Shown: positions 30,301 to 35,466 of the stretch, piece by piece
Position numbering within the stretch: position 1 is the stretch's first letter
Layout: the number at the start of each line of letters is the position of its first letter
The notes under the pieces: generated by a model
What the model was told of the DNA's origin: nothing
What the model saw: only the letters and a program-made list of their open reading frames with translations
Databases searched by the model: none
Assembly (NCBI RefSeq): GCF_008692845.1
Contig: NZ_VXJW01000020.1
Span: 1-35,466 of the forward strand
DNA length: 35,466 bases
Direction: 5' to 3'
From: Salmonella enterica subsp. arizonae
Lineage (GTDB): Bacteria > Pseudomonadota > Gammaproteobacteria > Enterobacterales > Enterobacteriaceae
Translations under genes and position numbers: made by a program

Positions 30301-31341
30301 AATGTACGGGCCGTGGTCCAGATCGTTGGTAAACAGCGTTTCGATACGTTTGTGGCCGGACTGGCTCAGCTTAGCCAGCAGATCCAGGCTCAGCTCCATG
30401 TTCGCCGCGCAGATCAGCTCGCCAGTGGATTCGTCAACGTAGTCTTTAGAGACGACTTTGCCTGCGATGTACTCAACCGGAACTTCGATATGCTTGATAT
30501 CGTCTTTTTCCAGCTGACGGATATGGCGCGCAGTAATACGGCGGCCTTTCTCAACGTACACTTTGCCGTTAGCTTCGATATCGAACGACGCGGTTTCGCC
30601 GCGCAGACGTTCTGGAATCAGCTCCATCTGCAGCTTGTTGTCGCGAATTTCGAAGACGACTTTCTCAAAGAACAGGTCAAGGATCTGCTCAGTAGTGTAG
30701 TTCAGCGCACGCAGGATGATGGTCGCAGGCAGTTTGCGGCGACGGTCGATACGCACGAACAGGTTGTCCTTCGGATCGAATTCGAAGTCCAGCCAGGAAC
30801 CACGGTAAGGAATGATACGCGCGTTATACAGCACTTTACCCGAAGAGTGGGTTTTACCTTTGTCGGAGTCAAAGAAGACGCCCGGACTACGGTGCAACTG
30901 AGAAACGATAACACGCTCAGTACCGTTGATAACAAAGGTACCGTTATCAGTCATGAGCGGAATTTCGCCCATGTAGACTTCTTGTTCTTTAATGTCCTTA
31001 ACGGTGCCTTCCGGCGCTTCGCGCTCGTAGATCACCAGACGCAGTTTTACGCGCAGCGGTGCGGAATAGGTCACGCCACGGATCTGACATTCCTGAACGT
31101 CAAACACCGGTTCGCCAAGGCGGTAGCTGACGTACTGCAGCTCGGAATTACCGCTGTAGCTCTGAATCGGGAACACGGAACGGAAAGCTGCTTCCAGGCC
31201 GTACTGCCCTTCAGGATCTTGCTCGATAAACTTCTGAAACGAGTCAAGCTGGATAGAAAGGAGATAAGGTACATCCAGAACTTGTGGACGTTTACCAAAA
31301 TCCTTACGAATACGTTTTTTCTCGGTATAGGAGTAAACCAT
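27313..31341 (-). CDS. rpoB: RNA polymerase beta subunit
   Basis: RpoB forms the other half of the active-site cleft. The start at [20 protein letters not shown] gives the standard 1342 residues; the frame is open for 38 codons upstream but without family similarity. The rifampicin-binding cluster reads [20 protein letters not shown] and then RISALGPGG, so the common resistance sites (Q513, D516, H526, S531 in E. coli numbering) are wild type. The C-terminus is [10 protein letters not shown]. It follows rplL across an attenuator and is co-transcribed with rpoC. Confidence 0.99.
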   Translation of the reverse strand: MVYSYTEKKRIRKDFGKRPQVLDVPYLLSIQLDSFQKFIEQDPEGQYGLEAAFRSVFPIQSYSGNSELQYVSYRLGEPVFDVQECQIRGVTYSAPLRVKLRLVIYEREAPEGTVKDIKEQEVYMGEIPLMTDNGTFVINGTERVIVSQLHRSPGVFFDSDKGKTHSSGKVLYNARIIPYRGSWLDFEFDPKDNLFVRIDRRRKLPATIILRALNYTTEQILDLFFEKVVFEIRDNKLQMELIPERLRGETASFDIEANGKVYVEKGRRITARHIRQLEKDDIKHIEVPVEYIAGKVVSKDYVDESTGELICAANMELSLDLLAKLSQSGHKRIETLFTNDLDHGPYISETVRVDPTNDRLSALVEIYRMMRPGEPPTREAAESLFENLFFSEDRYDLSAVGRMKFNRSLLRDEIEGSGILSKDDIIDVMKKLIDIRNGKGEVDDIDHLGNRRIRSVGEMAENQFRVGLVRVERAVKERLSLGDLDTLMPQDMINAKPISAAVKEFFGSSQLSQFMDQNNPLSEITHKRRISALGPGGLTRERAGFEVRDVHPTHYGRVCPIETPEGPNIGLINSLSVYAQTNEYGFLETPYRRVVDGVVTDEIHYLSAIEEGNYVIAQANSNLDDEGHFVEDLVTCRSKGESSLFSRDQVDYMDVSTQQVVSVGASLIPFLEHDDANRALMGANMQRQAVPTLRADKPLVGTGMERAVAVDSGVTAVAKRGGTVQYVDASRIVIKVNEDEMYPGEAGIDIYNLTKYTRSNQNTCINQMPCVSLGEPVERGDVLADGPSTDLGELALGQNMRVAFMPWNGYNFEDSILVSERVVQEDRFTTIHIQELACVSRDTKLGPEEITADIPNVGEAALSKLDESGIVYIGAEVTGGDILVGKVTPKGETQLTPEEKLLRAIFGEKASDVKDSSLRVPNGVSGTVIDVQVFTRDGVEKDKRALEIEEMQLKQAKKDLSEELQILEAGLFSRIRAVLVSGGVEAEKLDKLPRDRWLELGLTDEEKQNQLEQLAEQYDELKHEFEKKLEAKRRKITQGDDLAPGVLKIVKVYLAVKRRIQPGDKMAGRHGNKGVISKINPIEDMPYDENGTPVDIVLNPLGVPSRMNIGQILETHLGMAAKGIGDKINAMLKQQQEVAKLREFIQRAYDLGADVRQKVDLSTFSDDEVLRLAENLRKGMPIATPVFDGAKEAEIKELLKLGDLPTSGQITLFDGRTGEQFERPVTVGYMYMLKLNHLVDDKMHARSTGSYSLVTQQPLGGKAQFGGQRFGEMEVWALEAYGAAYTLQEMLTVKSDDVNGRTKMYKNIVDGNHQMEPGMPESFNVLLKEIRSLGINIELEDE

Positions 31342-31588
31342 AGGGTTCCTCAGCTCGCTGACAAGTCGACCCATCTGTCCTGCGGGGGACAGTTTGTGCA
31401 ACACTATTTTGTTGACCGGAAAATGGATACTTTCCGCAATGCCTGTTGCTATCACGCTTAAACCATTTCATTGCGATTTACACAGAACGGACGCTCTGTC
31501 GCAGTATATTAAGTCGTCGATAGAAACAAGCATTGAAAGGCACAGCAGTAGTCAAACAGTGTGAAACGCTACTGGCGCCTTACAGCGC

Positions 31589-31619
31589 AAAAAGGCTGGT
31601 GACTAAAAAGTCACCAGCC
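31589..31619 (-). terminator. rplL-rpoB attenuator
   Basis: On the minus strand GGCTGGTGACT and AGTCACCAGCC form a perfect 11-bp stem with a four-base loop, followed by TTTTT. It lies between rplL and rpoB, where a partial terminator is known to lower rpoBC expression relative to the ribosomal genes. Confidence 0.9.
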
Positions 31620-31658
31620 ATCAGCCTGATGTCTCAGGCTGCAACCGGAAGGGTTGGC

Positions 31659-32030
<372 letters not shown>

Positions 32031-32096
32031 TTAAATTGTTCCTGAATATCAGAATAAGTTTATACGTAGGCAAATGCTTGATAAAGACAACTGCGA

Positions 32097-32594
32097 TTAC
32101 GCAGCTTCTTTCGCATCGCGTACAGCAGCCAGTGTGCGAACCAGTTTGCCAGCCGAAGCTTCTTTCATGGTTGCCATCAGGCGTGCAATTGCTTCTTCGT
32201 AGGTCGGCAGAGTTGCCAGGCGGTCGATCTGAGACGCCGGGATCAGCTCACCTTCAAAGGCTGCAGCTTTGACCTCAAATTTTGCATTCGCTTTCGCGAA
32301 CTCTTTGAACAGACGAGCAGCAGCGCCCGGGTGTTCCATAGAGTATGCAATCAGGGTCGGACCAACAAACGTGTCTTTCAGGCACTCGAACTGAGTACCT
32401 TCAACGACGCGGCGCAGCAGGGTGTTACGAACAACACGCATGTAAACGCCAGCTTCACGACCTGCTTTACGCAGTTCAGTCATTTTATCTACAGTTACGC
32501 CACGGGAATCCGCAACTACTGCAGACAGCGCGCCTTTGGCTACTTCGCTGACTTCAGCAACAATCGCTTGTTTGTCTTGAAGATTTAAAGCCAT
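32097..32594 (-). CDS. rplJ: Ribosomal protein L10
   Basis: L10 anchors the L7/L12 dimers to the 50S stalk base and represses its own operon by binding the leader RNA. The 165-residue length is exact. Recognisable segments are [35 protein letters not shown] and the C-terminal helix that binds L7/L12. A strong ribosome site (CAGGAGCAAAGCTA) precedes the ATG. It is followed by rplL. Confidence 0.98.
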
Positions 32595-32639
32595 TAGCTT
32601 TGCTCCTGGATGTTTGCCGGAACTTATGTTCCGGAACTC

Positions 32640-32845
32640 ACTTCACTCATCTCAACGAGAAGAGCGTCTTAATACGGTGAGCAGAAACAAGCCAGAGTAT
32701 CAAAAATAGTCTTAGCGTTCTGTCACCGTCTACGCAGGGGATTAAGCCTCTTGCGAGACACCTGCGGTCTTCGACGGAGGCCTGGATAGGCCAGGCTCCA
32801 ACGAACAATTTGGTTACCTGCTAACCTTCGTTAGCAAACGTGGGC
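32640..32845 (-). promoter_or_regulatory. L10 leader (autoregulatory mRNA structure)
   Basis: The 290-base region between rplA and rplJ holds several hairpins on the minus strand, for example GCCTGG CCTAT CCAGGC, CTAACGAAGGTTAG and TTCCGGAACATAAGTTCCGG (the last ends close to the rplJ ribosome site). This fits the known L10-L7/L12 translational repression target. The bounds given are approximate. Confidence 0.65.
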
Positions 32846-32849
32846 AAAG

Positions 32850-32878
32850 ATTGTAGACAAAATCACCTCCCACGTAAA
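32850..32878 (-). promoter_or_regulatory. rplJ promoter
   Basis: On the minus strand TTTACG (-35, 32873-32878) and TACAAT (-10, 32850-32855) are separated by exactly 17 bases, just after the rplA stop. This matches the known separate promoter of the rplJL-rpoBC unit. Confidence 0.8.
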
Positions 32879-32886
32879 GACTAATC

Positions 32887-34053
<1,167 letters not shown>

Positions 34054-34103
34054 TCAAAGAAGCTCCCCGTGATAAATATCGCTTTATGGGCATAGGGCCC
34101 ATA

Positions 34104-34141
34104 AAAACAAAAGGCGCGAAATTGTATGTCAATTTCGCGCC
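34104..34141 (-). terminator. Terminator of secE-nusG
   Basis: On the minus strand GGCGCGAAATTG and CAATTTCGCGCC form a perfect 12-bp stem with a five-base loop, followed by TTTTGTTTT. It lies between nusG and rplK and separates the two transcription units. The stem also contains TTGACA, which may form part of the rplKA promoter. Confidence 0.85.
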
Positions 34142-34180
34142 CTATGCAACGATTAGATCGCTGCTTTTTTGATCGCAGCC

Positions 34181-34726
34181 TTACGCTTTCTCAACCTGGC
34201 TGAAGTCCAGCTCTACCGGGGTCGCACGACCGAAGATAGAAACAGACACTTTCAGGCGAGACTTCTCATAATCGACTTCTTCGACAACGCCGTTAAAGTC
34301 TGCGAACGGACCGTCGTTAACACGAACCATTTCACCCGGTTCAAACAGAGTTTTCGGCCGCGGCTTATCGCCAACCTGCTGCAGGCGGTTCATGATCGCA
34401 TCGACTTCTTTGTCGCTGATCGGCGCCGGACGGTCAGACGTACCGCCGATAAAGCCCATCACACGCGGCACGCTGCGCACCAGGTGCCAGCTTGCGTCGT
34501 TCATGACCATCTGGACCAGAACGTAACCCGGGAAGAATTTGCGTTCGCTTTTGCGACGCTGGCCGCCACGGATCTCAACGACTTCTTCAGTCGGCACCAT
34601 GACTTCGCCAAACAGCTCTTCCATATTGTGTAATTTGATATGCTCGCGCAGCGATGTGGCTACGCGGCCTTCAAAACCGGAAAACGCCTGAACGACGTAC
34701 CAGCGCTTTTTAGGTGCTTCAGACAT
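34181..34726 (-). CDS. nusG: Transcription elongation/antitermination factor NusG
   Basis: NusG binds RNA polymerase and links it to Rho, NusE or the ribosome. The 181-residue protein has the N-terminal NGN domain ([19 protein letters not shown]) and a C-terminal KOW domain ([20 protein letters not shown]). It starts one base after secE, the usual operon. Confidence 0.98.
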
Positions 34727-34727
34727 C

Positions 34728-35111
34728 TCAGAACCTCAGGCCAGTGATAAAGGATACCAGGCGAACCAGAATACCATCCAGTCCCCACAGGATCAGTGAC
34801 ATAACTGCGGTAACCGCAGCGACGATCAGCGTGGTGTGCAGCGTTTCCTGGCGAGTCGGCCAAATGACCTTACGGACTTCGGTTCTCGCTTCACGGGCAA
34901 AAGCAACGGTTGCTTTACCTTTTGTCGTCAACAGCGCGACACCACCCGCTGCAGCAATCAGAATTACTACGGCCAGCGCACGCAGCGGCAGCATCATGTC
35001 GCGATAGAGGTAGTTGCCGACGATTGCGACGATCAGCAATATGGCAACAACTATCCACTTCATCGCTTCCAGGCCGCGCCCGCTCCCTTGAGCTTCGGTA
35101 TTCGCACTCAT
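34728..35111 (-). CDS. secE: Preprotein translocase subunit SecE
   Basis: SecE clamps the SecYEG protein-conducting channel in the inner membrane. The start at [19 protein letters not shown] gives the usual 127 residues; 15 upstream codons are open but not family-like. Three membrane segments are visible (about residues 19-36, 45-63 and 93-112). The conserved cytoplasmic helix [18 protein letters not shown] lies before the last. Confidence 0.96.
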
Positions 35112-35282
35112 AAACCAACCTGTCAGAAGTATTCTACAAACATTTTCACCCCGCAATCGCGAGGCAATCCAAATCGAAACGCTTACTCGCCTTTCGGATT
35201 ATACGCCCTCTACAGAGCCTGTCTCAGCAATGATTATGACAAATAAAATCACTGATGAGCCAGGTTCTGGTGTGAAAGCGTG

Positions 35283-35311
35283 CAAAAAGGGCATCAAATG
35301 ATGCCCTTTTA
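35283..35311 (-). terminator. Terminator of tufB
   Basis: AAAAGGGCATC and GATGCCCTTTT form a stem across an AAAT/ATTT loop, with T residues on the minus strand after the stem, about 30 bases past the tufB stop. Confidence 0.9.
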
Positions 35312-35340
35312 TTGCGCATTGCGTCAAATGTTATCAGCGA

Positions 35341-35466
<126 letters not shown>

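Noticed and set aside
31342..31455. N-terminal extension of RpoB by 38 residues
   Set aside because: The conserved protein begins at MVYSYTEKK; the upstream codons have no family similarity.
27103..31461. Very long plus-strand open frame (1452 codons) antisense to rpoB
   Set aside because: It is a shadow produced by the codon bias of rpoB; it has no family features and lies opposite a fully conserved gene.

Overview
The window is a chromosomal segment of a Salmonella enterica strain. The housekeeping order is the enterobacterial one: rrn promoter, purHD, zraRS/zraP, yjaH-hupA-yjaG-nfi-hemE-nudC, rsd, thiCEFSGH, rpoC-rpoB-rplLJ-rplAK-nusG-secE-tufB. A near-complete copy of sseK1, a Salmonella type III effector gene, points to the genus. 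The serovar or subspecies cannot be fixed from this sequence.

Layout. Positions 1-230 hold the two promoters and leader of a ribosomal RNA operon that reads leftwards out of the window. At 401-3415 is the PurR-controlled purHD purine operon. At 3412-6848 is the ZraSR zinc/envelope-stress two-component system with its periplasmic partner zraP, served by two divergent sigma-54 promoters and a perfect 19-bp inverted repeat. At 6934-11288 is a leftward run of yjaH, hupA, yjaG, nfi, hemE and nudC, followed by rightward rsd. At 11927-17473 is the TPP-riboswitch-controlled thiamine operon, which makes the pyrimidine (ThiC) and thiazole (ThiF/S/G/H) halves and joins them (ThiE).

Positions 17560-22960, between thiH and rpoC, are accessory DNA, visibly A+T-rich from about 18.2 kb onward. 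They hold remnants of two insertion sequences, an ERIC repeat, and decayed genes. These include an ankyrin-repeat effector-like gene, an sseK1 broken by one extra TA dinucleotide, and a small membrane-protein gene broken by a one-base shift. The one intact effector-like gene (20457-21134) encodes a 225-residue relative of NleE/OspZ, the cysteine methyltransferase effectors of attaching-and-effacing E. coli and Shigella. Residues I recall as important in NleE (GITR 49-52, R107, E191, Y212) fall at identical numbers. It lies divergent from sseK1, a NleB homologue, which recalls the nleB-nleE pairing of E. coli pathogenicity islands. A shortened second copy of the rpoC 3' end lies at 22088-22173. 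A terminator-like hairpin lies beyond that copy, whereas no obvious terminator follows the functional rpoC.

The right side (23013-35466) is the leftward-transcribed RNA polymerase/ribosomal protein cluster: tufB (partial), secE-nusG, rplKA, rplJL and rpoBC, with the rplJ promoter and leader, the rplL-rpoB attenuator and terminators after tufB and nusG. The polymerase and ribosomal genes look intact. L7/L12 has a hinge two residues longer than the enterobacterial form I remember.
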